From Methanobacteriota archaeon (GTDB taxonomy: Archaea > Thermoplasmatota > Poseidoniia > Poseidoniales > Poseidoniaceae), in assembly GCA_002728035.1 (NCBI GenBank), contig PBUZ01000011.1:2205-8829 (forward strand): a stretch of 6,625 nt of DNA. The letters are read 5' to 3'. Both the position numbers and the translations under genes were made by a program. Below are positions 1 through 5,876 of the stretch, one piece after another. Under the pieces are notes generated by a model. The model made no database searches. It had not been told where the DNA came from and worked only from the letters and a program-made list of their open reading frames with translations. Within the stretch, counting starts at the first letter, position 1, and every line of letters begins with the position of its first letter.

Positions 1-2
1 TC

Positions 3-230
3 ACGGCGCTACAAGCAGAAGTTCTGCGTCGACAATCCGAAGGGGACGAAGCCATGCAGGCACAGGCCGAATGGTTCCTCAACTGGTGCAAGGAATACGC
101 TGACGGGGAAATGTTCGCACGTGCGGTGCAGCGCTGGGACAAGGATATGGGGCCAACGCCCACGTTTTGGTTCACCGACGATGCCGCCATGCAGCGTGCC
201 CGTGACCTCAAGTTTGAGGACGAAGATTGA
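3..230 (+). CDS. C-terminal fragment of an unrecognised protein
   Basis: The reading frame is open from the window edge to a TGA at 228-230 and gives about 75 residues, so the start and most of the protein lie upstream. The visible part is rich in Trp, Glu and Asp. It contains an AEWFLNWCKEYADGE stretch that could form amphipathic helix, an aromatic TPTFWFTDD segment and a strongly acidic tail (FEDED). I see no catalytic or binding motif I can name, no membrane segment and no signal peptide, so it is probably cytosolic and soluble. The next gene begins within its stop codon, which suggests one transcript and translational coupling. The coding call rests on the open frame, sensible composition and that junction; the function is unknown. 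Confidence 0.6.
   Translation, partial: TALQAEVLRRQSEGDEAMQAQAEWFLNWCKEYADGEMFARAVQRWDKDMGPTPTFWFTDDAAMQRARDLKFEDED
216..220 (+). promoter_or_regulatory. Shine-Dalgarno-like GAGGA before the TTG start at 227
   Basis: GAGGA lies six bases upstream of a TTG codon at 227-229 that overlaps the preceding TGA stop. It is the only good ribosome-binding match near the start of the small winged-helix gene; the ATG at 266 has none. It favours the TTG as start, with coupling to the upstream gene. It also lies within codons for acidic residues of that gene, so chance cannot be excluded. Confidence 0.4.
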
Positions 231-547
231 CAAATCTTCTTCACCTTCTGTCAGAAGTCAACCCCATGGCTCGCCCTTCACGCTGGAGCGAAAAGCGGCA
301 AGCGATTCGTGAGCAAGCGTCGTGGATCGTTCGTTGGTTGCGCGACAACGGTCCCGCCACCACCCCTGAAATCATCGCTGCATTGGAAGCGGAGGGGCGC
401 GATGTTCGAGCCCATGTGCTTCAACGAGCCTTGCGTAAATCGCCCTATGTCCATCACCTTGGGCGGGAGGAGGGTGAGCGTGGGCCTGTCAGCCGATGGG
501 CATGGGCGGTGGAAGAAGACGAACTTGGCGATGTGAAGCGGAAGTGA
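227..547 (+). CDS. Small winged-helix-like protein
   Basis: This 106-residue protein (93 if it starts at the ATG at 266) has a basic N-terminus, then helices at about residues 23-40 (KRQAIREQASWIVRWLRDNG), 46-56 (TPEIIAALEAEG) and 60-71 (VRAHVLQRALRKS). A hairpin-like end follows, with GPVSRWAWAV at 86-95. The order helix-helix-recognition helix-wing, with an N-cap 'ATTPEI', resembles a winged helix-turn-helix DNA-binding domain. I infer a small DNA-binding regulator but cannot name a family. It overlaps the upstream gene's stop codon and lies 28 bases before the flippase gene, so the three may form one operon. TTG at 227 has a Shine-Dalgarno-like site, whereas ATG at 266 gives a more natural N-terminus (MARPSRWSEKRQ); the start is unresolved. 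No sensor domain is visible. Confidence 0.7.
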   Translation: MTNLLHLLSEVNPMARPSRWSEKRQAIREQASWIVRWLRDNGPATTPEIIAALEAEGRDVRAHVLQRALRKSPYVHHLGREEGERGPVSRWAWAVEEDELGDVKRK

Positions 548-575
548 TTGAAAGCCGCCGTGCCTTCCCACAAGC

Positions 576-2030
576 ATGAGCGAGACGCGTGAGCGAACCC
601 CATCAAGCGGGCGCGATGCGGGCTGGCTCATCAGCGCCGACCTGCTCGCCGTTGTTTTGGCCTTTGGCGGGCAAATCATGCTCGCTCATGCCCTTTTGGC
701 CGAGCATTACGGATGGATGGTTCTGGCCATCGACCTCTATGCCTCTCTCTTCCTCATCATCGATTTGGGGCTCCCCACCCTCATCGCTCGAGACGGCACG
801 CGTTCACCATCCATGGTGTTGCCCGCCGTACATCGCACATACCGTTTGCAAGCGCTTGCCGCCCTCCCGTTCGTGCTCTTGGCCATCGTTGCAGCCCCGC
901 AACACTGGCTCAACATCGACGCATCCACACCCCTTCTGGTGACGGCGGGTCTCGTTGCGGTGGTTCACGTGGCATCCTACGCCCCTCGCTCGGGGCTTCG
1001 CGTGTTGGGAGAAGCCCGGCTTGAAGCCATGACCAAAGTGGTCGAGCGATCGGTGACGGTGGCTGGTTATGGCCTTCTGGTGATGCAAGGGTCGTCCTCG
1101 GTCGTTGCTTACACGTTGGCGTTTCTCATCGGTGCTGTTGCTGGGTGGTTGCTGGCCTTGGCGTGGTTGTGGCGGTGTGCACCGAAACGAACGTCTGGCG
1201 AAGCATGGGAGGAATTGGGCCCTTCGTGGACCTCGCCTCGAGCGTTGGTGATGTCGGCGCTTCCTTTTGCCATCACGCTCGGCATTCTTCCCTATGTCGT
1301 CCGCATTGAGAAATTCATGGTTGCAGCCATCAGCGGTGCAGAAACTGCTGCTGTGTTTCACGTGGCTCAACTGGCATGGCTAGCAGGACTTGTCGTTCCA
1401 TTTGCCGTTCGTGCCGCCCTCCTTCCGGTCTTGGGGGGCACCCGCGATACACCTGCCCTTCACCGCAAAGAAATGAATCAAGCCCTCGACATGTGCTTTG
1501 GACTGCTCCCGTTTGGTTTGTTTGGGGGCTACCTCATCGTTTGGGGGCTTGCTCCACTGGCGTTTCCATCGGCGTATTTTGACGGACGTTACGGGGCCTC
1601 GGCAGTCCAACTCTTCGCAGTTCTTCTCGCTGGTTGGGCGTTCACCTTGCTGGCGACACCAACCTACACCAGCCTGATGGCTGGGCCAAAGCCGTGGCGC
1701 TTTACACAATTCATTCTCATGGTTCTCCTCGTCGCCATCGCTTTGGGGTATGCCTTGGTGTTGAACGGTTCCTCGGAGGGTGGACGGGTGTTGTACGCCG
1801 CGGCGTTGGCGAGCAGCCTTTCTGCGGGAGCACTTCTGCTGCTGTCCTGGTGGATGAGTGGAGAGATGGCGTTTGTGCGTGGCCGAAGCGATGAATGGGC
1901 GTTGGCACTGGTGGGCTCGATCTTTGTCATCGTCGGTTTGGTGAGCCACACGTTTTGGTGGGTGTTTGGCCTACCGTTGTTTTGCTTTACACCTCAAGCG
2001 TGGCGAGCAGTTCGCTCCACGCTTCGGTGA
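576..2030 (+). CDS. Wzx/MATE-like polysaccharide or oligosaccharide flippase
   Basis: The 484-residue protein is almost wholly hydrophobic. About 12-14 membrane segments can be drawn, at roughly 17-38, 44-66, 89-108, 117-135, 156-175, 178-199, 222-240, 255-284, 303-325, 341-361, 378-396, 405-426 and 441-472. Length, helix number and the early LIIDLGLPTLIARDGTRS segment (about 60-78) fit the MOP superfamily of polysaccharide exporters (Wzx/RfbX type), in which 'D/FGLP..I.R' follows the second helix. Members flip lipid-linked glycans across the cytoplasmic membrane; in archaea such proteins serve surface-glycan or protein glycosylation. A convergent GT4 glycosyltransferase next door supports that role. 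No convincing Shine-Dalgarno site precedes ATG 576, 28 bases after the upstream stop, so translation may depend on coupling. The substrate cannot be read from the sequence; another MOP subfamily is possible. Confidence 0.85.
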   Translation: MSETRERTPSSGRDAGWLISADLLAVVLAFGGQIMLAHALLAEHYGWMVLAIDLYASLFLIIDLGLPTLIARDGTRSPSMVLPAVHRTYRLQALAALPFVLLAIVAAPQHWLNIDASTPLLVTAGLVAVVHVASYAPRSGLRVLGEARLEAMTKVVERSVTVAGYGLLVMQGSSSVVAYTLAFLIGAVAGWLLALAWLWRCAPKRTSGEAWEELGPSWTSPRALVMSALPFAITLGILPYVVRIEKFMVAAISGAETAAVFHVAQLAWLAGLVVPFAVRAALLPVLGGTRDTPALHRKEMNQALDMCFGLLPFGLFGGYLIVWGLAPLAFPSAYFDGRYGASAVQLFAVLLAGWAFTLLATPTYTSLMAGPKPWRFTQFILMVLLVAIALGYALVLNGSSEGGRVLYAAALASSLSAGALLLLSWWMSGEMAFVRGRSDEWALALVGSIFVIVGLVSHTFWWVFGLPLFCFTPQAWRAVRSTLR

Positions 2031-3075
2031 CGCTGGTGGTGTTTGCAAACGCCAACCTTTCTTCGACAGAACGCTCGTGTTGCCAACCGTGACGAAAGGC
2101 ATGTTCAATCCCATCGGCAAGGTCGCTTGCCGTTGGTTCTTTGACCCATGCTTCGGGCAGATAGTCGCTGACTTCGCCCACGTCCACGCTGACCACCGGG
2201 GTTCCACAGAGCAGGGATTCTCTGGCCACCAAAGGGCCAGCCTCACGATTGGAGGTGATGAGGGTGACATCTGCGGTCAGCATGCGGTCGTAAACGATGT
2301 TGCGAGGTTGGTGACGCAAGGTCGTCATGCCCACCATCCAACCTCGTTGTTCCAATTCTTCACCCGTTTGGAGCGCCAGCAAATGCCGTTTTTCTGGGCG
2401 ACGAGGGTCGGCAGGGAAGAGGATGTCAATCGGCTCCTTCTTCCATTTCTTCTTCAGCGGTCTTACAGGACGAAGCCATTCTCGGTCGATGCTGGTCACG
2501 CACGGAATGCAACGAATTTCGGCCGAACGCAGCTCAAGTGAGGAAGCGATGGACGCTAAACGTTTGGACGCACAAACCAAGGCATGGCAGGAGGCAGCGA
2601 GTCGCTCGATGTGTGAATCAATGCCCTTGCTTTGCAGACCGACATCAAAATCGTGGCCGTGAACCACGCCAACCCATGGAATGTTCCAACGTTGGGACAA
2701 GCGCTCTGCGAGCAGGCCCACGGGCCACAGTGTATGGCAAACGATGGCGTCGGGTCGCCAACCGTTCAAACGCTTTTCAACCCAACCCGCTTTTCCAGCA
2801 ATACTCCACGCCGTGAGTCGGGGGTAGGGGTGTTCGGGGAGTGCAAAAAATCGGGGAACGAGCACGGTTTGGCCACGGTGACTCCATTGGCGAGGGGCTT
2901 TGGCCACCCCCATCATGGTGGAACGCCGTGCTTCGGCATAACGCGGCATTCTTGGCAATGGGTTGACCACCCGCACATCGTGTCCCATGTCCCGCAAGAG
3001 TTGGATGTGGTCATCGACAAACACGCCGCGACTGCCGTTTGCCGGAACCGGATGAAGCAGGCTTACGACGAGCAA
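1987..3075 (-). CDS. GT4-type glycosyltransferase (GT-B fold)
   Basis: This 362-residue protein has the two Rossmann halves of a GT-B enzyme. The N-terminal acceptor half includes a glycine-containing loop and helix (PANGSRGVFVDDHIQLLRDMGHDVRVV split over residues 11-37) and VGVVHGHDFD at 135-144, whose His-Gly-His-Asp resembles the GT4 motif after beta-5. The C-terminal donor half has ILFPADPRRPEKRH at about 218-231 (basic diphosphate contacts) and the EX7E motif with E278 and E286, followed by GTPVVSVDVG. These indicate transfer of a sugar from a nucleotide donor at the cytoplasmic membrane face; donor and acceptor are unknown. It lies 19 bases downstream of rpe on the same strand, and its last 44 bases overlap the flippase end. 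The canonical start available is TTG 3075, but the upstream in-frame codons read VDIRLLVVSLL, so the true start may be the ATC at 3081-3079 (see findings). Confidence 0.88.
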   Translation of the reverse strand: MLVVSLLHPVPANGSRGVFVDDHIQLLRDMGHDVRVVNPLPRMPRYAEARRSTMMGVAKAPRQWSHRGQTVLVPRFFALPEHPYPRLTAWSIAGKAGWVEKRLNGWRPDAIVCHTLWPVGLLAERLSQRWNIPWVGVVHGHDFDVGLQSKGIDSHIERLAASCHALVCASKRLASIASSLELRSAEIRCIPCVTSIDREWLRPVRPLKKKWKKEPIDILFPADPRRPEKRHLLALQTGEELEQRGWMVGMTTLRHQPRNIVYDRMLTADVTLITSNREAGPLVARESLLCGTPVVSVDVGEVSDYLPEAWVKEPTASDLADGIEHAFRHGWQHERSVEERLAFANTTSVTEAWSELLATLEV

Positions 3076-3088
3076 ACGGATGTCGACG

Positions 3089-3093
3089 CCCCC
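3089..3093 (-). promoter_or_regulatory. G-rich Shine-Dalgarno-like site before the glycosyltransferase
   Basis: Just after the rpe stop codon, the minus strand carries a run of five G. It ends seven bases before an in-frame ATC (3081-3079) but 13 bases before the TTG at 3075. Seven is a normal ribosome-binding spacing and 13 is long, so the site bears on where this gene really starts. Five Gs can arise by chance in GC-rich DNA. Confidence 0.3.
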
Positions 3094-3094
3094 G

Positions 3095-3766
3095 TCAATT
3101 CAACGCAGCGTGGATTTCAGCGAGGTTATCAGCAACAGCTGCTCGGTCGTTGAACAGGCCAGAACCGACCACGCAGTTGGTCACGCCCCAGTCTCGCAAC
3201 ATGGCGATGTTGTGGGCTTTGACGCCCCCATCAACTTGAATTTGAACGGGTCGGCCACCTGCACCAACCTGCGTCTCAATCGCCTCGGATAAGCGACGAA
3301 TTTTTGCTTCAACATTGGGAATGAAGGATTGGCCACCGAATCCAGGATTCACACTCATGATGAGCACGAGGTCAACCTCGCTCAACACTTCCAAGGCCGC
3401 TTCAACAGGCGTTCCTGGGTTGAGCACGACCCCTGCTGTCGCACCCCCAGCACGAATGGCGGTGAGCAGGCGGTGCAGGTGCTTGACCGCTTCGACATGA
3501 ACGGAAATGTGGTTGCACCCGGCATCGATGTAATCTTGGAAGCAAGCCTCTGCATTTTCGATCATCAAGTGTGCATCAAAGACCGCATCAGGACCAAGTG
3601 AGGCGCGAAGACTTCGGATGACCGGAGGGCCAAAGGTAAGGTTCGGGACAAAATTACCGTCCATCACGTCGAGATGCAGCCAGTTCAACCCTGCATCCAT
3701 CGCTTCTTGACAATCCGTTGACAGGTCAGCGAGGTTGGCCGTGAGGACGCTGGGTGCAATGATCAT
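3095..3766 (-). CDS. rpe: Ribulose-phosphate 3-epimerase
   Basis: The enzyme interconverts D-ribulose 5-phosphate and D-xylulose 5-phosphate in the cytosol. The 223-residue protein from ATG 3766 has the usual family length and starts as the family does (MIIAPSVLTANLADL). Hallmarks of the TIM-barrel active site are all present: HLDVMDG at 31-37 (metal ligands H31 and D33, D33 also an acid/base), DAHLM at 64-68 (H66 ligand), VLIMSVNPGFGGQSF at about 134-148 (flexible phosphate loop), and VDGG at 178-181 (D179 ligand and second acid/base). GSG at 201-203 binds phosphate. The frame extends upstream to another ATG at 3829, but that would add 21 residues outside the conserved fold. AAGGG stands five bases before ATG 3766. 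The glycosyltransferase follows 19 bases after the stop and is probably co-transcribed. The key residues are intact, so this is a confident call. Confidence 0.97.
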   Translation of the reverse strand: MIIAPSVLTANLADLSTDCQEAMDAGLNWLHLDVMDGNFVPNLTFGPPVIRSLRASLGPDAVFDAHLMIENAEACFQDYIDAGCNHISVHVEAVKHLHRLLTAIRAGGATAGVVLNPGTPVEAALEVLSEVDLVLIMSVNPGFGGQSFIPNVEAKIRRLSEAIETQVGAGGRPVQIQVDGGVKAHNIAMLRDWGVTNCVVGSGLFNDRAAVADNLAEIHAALN

Positions 3767-3836
3767 GGTATCCCTTGGTCGCCCGAGGCAACGCCATTTG
3801 AAGAGCATTGTCATGGGTCTGTCGTCCATCCGAATC

Positions 3837-3855
3837 GGCGCAAACGCCTATAATG
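3837..3855 (+). promoter_or_regulatory. Archaeal-type promoter of the thioredoxin gene (BRE/TATA-like)
   Basis: The sequence CTATAATGG (3848-3856) gives a TATA-like core at 3849-3854, preceded by the A-rich element GCAAAC (3840-3845). Transcription from a TATA box at this position would start near 3876-3880, just before the GGTGA site and the ATG at 3886, so it fits the shorter thioredoxin start. GGCG-CAAA-CGCC (3837-3848) is a small perfect palindrome directly abutting the TATA core. The core also reads CATTATAGG on the minus strand and could serve the divergent rpe gene from the same place. No bacterial -35 element was apparent. Confidence 0.55.
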
Positions 3856-3876
3856 GGTCAATCTGCCCAAGCAAAT

Positions 3877-3881
3877 GGTGA
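3877..3881 (+). promoter_or_regulatory. Shine-Dalgarno site GGTGA for thioredoxin
   Basis: GGTGA, a standard archaeal ribosome-binding core, lies four bases before ATG 3886. It decides the start over the in-frame ATG at 3853 (which overlaps the TATA element) and the far upstream codon at 3808, both of which would add non-conserved residues. Confidence 0.65.
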
Positions 3882-3885
3882 AGAC

Positions 3886-4215
3886 ATGGGTGAAGTAAGG
3901 GACATTGGCGACAGCGAATTCAACGCAACCATCAACGAAACGGAATGGGTCATCGTTGATTTCTGGGCGCCGTGGTGTTCGCCATGCAAGGCCATTGCAC
4001 CGGTGCTCAAAGCCGTGGCCGATGAGCGCGACATTCTCGTCGCAAAGGTGGACACGGACGCCCATCAGGCAACGGCTGGGCAACTCGGTGTGCGCAGCAT
4101 CCCAGCCCTCTTCATGTACCGCAACGGTACGATGGTATCGAACAAAACCGGCGCGATGCCCAAACCAAAATTGCTCGCTTGGATCGACGAAGTCATGAGC
4201 GCCGACGATTTCTGA
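3886..4215 (+). CDS. trxA: Thioredoxin
   Basis: This 109-residue protein has the size of a stand-alone thioredoxin and is cytosolic (no signal peptide or membrane segment). It carries the redox site WCSPCK, with cysteines C31 and C34, after the strand IVDFWAPW; D25 corresponds to the buried aspartate of classical thioredoxins. The cis-proline lies in RSIPA (P73), and a conserved 'GVRSIPALFMYRNG' strand-turn and a 'TGAMPK' loop (around 78-83) complete the fold. It would reduce protein disulfides using thioredoxin reductase, which is not in this window. The active site has Ser where the classical WCGPC has Gly, a common variant that may shift redox potential. It diverges from rpe and converges with the STAND gene, with only one base between stop codons. 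The symbol is by family; the paralogue number in this genome is unknown. Confidence 0.95.
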   Translation: MGEVRDIGDSEFNATINETEWVIVDFWAPWCSPCKAIAPVLKAVADERDILVAKVDTDAHQATAGQLGVRSIPALFMYRNGTMVSNKTGAMPKPKLLAWIDEVMSADDF

Positions 4216-4216
4216 A

Positions 4217-5770
4217 TCACTTCAGGCGTTCACGGCGGGCTTCCATGTTCACGCCAACATCGCGCAGCAATCGCTCCCGCAAGGCTTCGTGAAGCCACAT
4301 ACCCTCTTCCAGTTCAAGCAACAGGCCATGCTGGAGAAGGTTGGCGGGGGGCTCGCCGTTCCAGCCTATGCCCGAGGCCAAAGTTTCCCAAGGCACCGGC
4401 GATTCTGCAACAGCAAGCGTGGCCAAGAGTTCCTTTTCCTGTTCTGGGAGACGTAGGAGGATTTCTTCATCGAGGAATCGCAACCAATCTTTGTGCGTGG
4501 GCTGACCGTACAACTCGAGCAGTTCCAGTGCCAGAGGGTGGCCCCCCGTCGCAGCATGAACTTCTTCAGCCATGGGCGCACCGTCGCTCTCAAGCGTTTC
4601 GAGCCATGCTTGCGTCGCTTCAAGGCTCAATCCTTTGAGCGGCAACTCCCTCACCGTGTTTCGAATGTGGACGTCTCTTCGGTCGTAGACGTTCATTTCG
4701 GTACGCGAAATCAGCACCACGCGAAGCGGTGCTCGCTGTGCCAATTGCAGCAATGAACCAAGAAGATGACGTGCTTTCTCTGCGATGTGATGGACATCAT
4801 CCAGTACGATGAGCCAGTAGGGTGGCGGGCCGCCAGCACTGTCTTTGAATCGTTCCCGAATCGTGTTGGCGTCCGTCATGTATGCTAGCAGGCGCCGACG
4901 CCATGCATCAACATCCATGTCGGCTCCGGGTGTCAACGGGAGCGTTTCGATGATGCGGTACGGGTCGTGGGATTCATCGATGCCAAATCGATGCAGCAAA
5001 CTGGTCGCCAACCCCAATGCTCTGTCCCATGGCTGACAGGTGTACCAGCAAACGGAGAGGTAGGGGTCATCCTGCATGTGTTGTTGCAGCCAATGGGCGA
5101 CCAAGGTGGATTTTCCAATACCGGCTATACCGTGAACCACCATGCAGGGGTGTCGGTCGTTGAACCACCCGTGCAGACTGGCGAGTTCATCGTCACGACC
5201 GTAAACGGGACGGGTGACAGGGGGCTGATTCGCGTAGGTCGCATGGACTCCCACCAGCGGTGTGAGGCGACCCGGTGCTGGGATGCCATCGTCTTGGTCT
5301 GCTCGTCGAATGCTTCCAAAGCGAATGTCACCGTAGGTCAACACGCCTTCGTGTTGAGCATGCAACAAAATTTGCAGCAACGAGAGTTCGGTGTTGAGAA
5401 GTTCCGCAACCTCCTCGGCCTTGACTTCCAGCAGATCTCCGTCGACGTTGCGCAACAAGACCTTCGTCGTGGACAGGGCGACGTGGCGTTGACGTGCTTC
5501 AATCCGTCCGTCTTCGGTCAGTTGCCACGTTTTCTGCCTCCGCTCTTCGCCTTGGACGGCGCGGGTGTGTTCTTCCACCAACAGCTCTCGAAGCAATGTT
5601 CGCATGGTTCTGCTCACGTTGGGCGGGTGTTGGGCGCATGCCTCGGCAATGCCGGGCCGGGTCATGGTCGGTGGAACCATGTAGCGGTCAGCCCACTCGT
5701 CGTTGGCCAGTAAATGCAGCAAGATACGGTCTTTGGCGGCGACATTCACCTTGGGTATGTCCCCCGCCAT
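4217..5770 (-). CDS. Winged-helix protein fused to a STAND/NB-ARC-like ATPase
   Basis: From ATG 5770 the protein has 517 residues. Residues below count from TTG 5782, four codons further upstream; subtract four for the ATG. Residues 16-100 look like a winged helix: helices in RILLHLL, RPGIAEACA and NVSRTMRTLLREL, then a hairpin (KTWQLTEDGR). A linker leads to VYGRDDEL (193-200), the usual entry to a STAND ATPase. Walker A follows at 218-226 (GIAGIGKST, K224), Walker B at 323-329 (WLIVLDD), a sensor strand VVLISRTE at 355-362, and GGHPLALELLE at 413-423, matching the GxP winged-helix region of NB-ARC/STAND. The C-terminal 100 residues look like a second winged-helix module, with no TPR, LRR or WD40 repeats and no nuclease or TIR effector. 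I infer an ATP-gated switch, probably a transcription regulator, as for MalT-like STANDs. The inducer is unknown. The start is uncertain: TTG 5782, ATG 5770 and GTG 5749 are all possible. Confidence 0.85.
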   Translation of the reverse strand: MAGDIPKVNVAAKDRILLHLLANDEWADRYMVPPTMTRPGIAEACAQHPPNVSRTMRTLLRELLVEEHTRAVQGEERRQKTWQLTEDGRIEARQRHVALSTTKVLLRNVDGDLLEVKAEEVAELLNTELSLLQILLHAQHEGVLTYGDIRFGSIRRADQDDGIPAPGRLTPLVGVHATYANQPPVTRPVYGRDDELASLHGWFNDRHPCMVVHGIAGIGKSTLVAHWLQQHMQDDPYLSVCWYTCQPWDRALGLATSLLHRFGIDESHDPYRIIETLPLTPGADMDVDAWRRRLLAYMTDANTIRERFKDSAGGPPPYWLIVLDDVHHIAEKARHLLGSLLQLAQRAPLRVVLISRTEMNVYDRRDVHIRNTVRELPLKGLSLEATQAWLETLESDGAPMAEEVHAATGGHPLALELLELYGQPTHKDWLRFLDEEILLRLPEQEKELLATLAVAESPVPWETLASGIGWNGEPPANLLQHGLLLELEEGMWLHEALRERLLRDVGVNMEARRERLK

Positions 5771-5817
5771 GTCCCTCGCCAACCTTTCATTGTGTTCAAG
5801 ACTTCGCGTTCAACGGC

Positions 5818-5849
5818 GCGTTTTTGTTTGAGCATTTTAGCAAAAACGC
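5818..5849. repeat. Perfect 9-bp inverted repeat in a divergent promoter region
   Basis: GCGTTTTTG (5818-5826) and CAAAAACGC (5841-5849) are perfect inverted copies separated by 14 AT-rich bases. The pair lies between the divergent starts of the STAND gene (5770) and the secreted WD40 gene (5877). The right arm abuts the TATA-like element of the latter. Arms of this size with helix-turn spacing (centres about 23 bases apart, near two turns) suit a dimeric DNA-binding protein; the neighbouring wHTH-STAND protein is an obvious candidate. A terminator is unlikely because no gene ends here, though a 5' leader hairpin on the STAND transcript is possible. Confidence 0.5.
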
Positions 5850-5859
5850 CTTTATATGG
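5841..5859 (+). promoter_or_regulatory. Archaeal-type promoter of the secreted TSP3/WD40 gene
   Basis: CAAAAACGCC is followed by a TATA-like core TTTATATGG (5851-5859). The core sits about 22-26 bases before the ATG at 5877, close to the distance from TATA box to transcription start in archaea, so the transcript may be leaderless or nearly so. The element resembles the one before thioredoxin: GCAAA(AA)CGCC followed by T/A-rich TATA and TGG. Because the ATG at 5856 lies inside this core, it is unlikely to be the start. Confidence 0.55.
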
Positions 5860-5876
5860 AAAAATCACGGGTAAGC

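Noticed and set aside
804..1949. Minus-strand frames of about 190 codons each opposite the flippase (804-1370 and 1380-1949)
   Set aside because: They are rich in Arg, His and Gln, as expected from the complement of a hydrophobic membrane-protein gene. No start signals or motifs were seen.
1966..2541. Open plus-strand frame of 191 codons antisense to the glycosyltransferase
   Set aside because: It lies fully opposite a gene with clear GT4 motifs, and its translation is rich in His, Arg and Phe in no family-like pattern. It is the expected shadow of a GC-rich gene.
3767..3829. N-terminal extension of rpe from the ATG at 3829
   Set aside because: It would add 21 residues not typical of the family, whereas ATG 3766 gives the standard MIIAPS start with AAGGG five bases upstream.
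4967..5713. Open plus-strand frame of 248 codons antisense to the STAND gene
   Set aside because: It is the longest shadow frame, but the opposite strand carries intact Walker A, Walker B and GxP motifs. Its own translation shows no recognisable domain, and no promoter or ribosome site precedes it.
4217..5770. Antiviral STAND (Avs-type) defence gene
   Set aside because: No nuclease, protease, TIR or other effector and no repeat sensor is visible. The neighbours are housekeeping or surface genes, with no mobile-element or defence context.
5818..5849. Rho-independent-style terminator
   Set aside because: The inverted repeat lies between two divergent starts, so no gene ends there, and the loop is long for a terminator hairpin.
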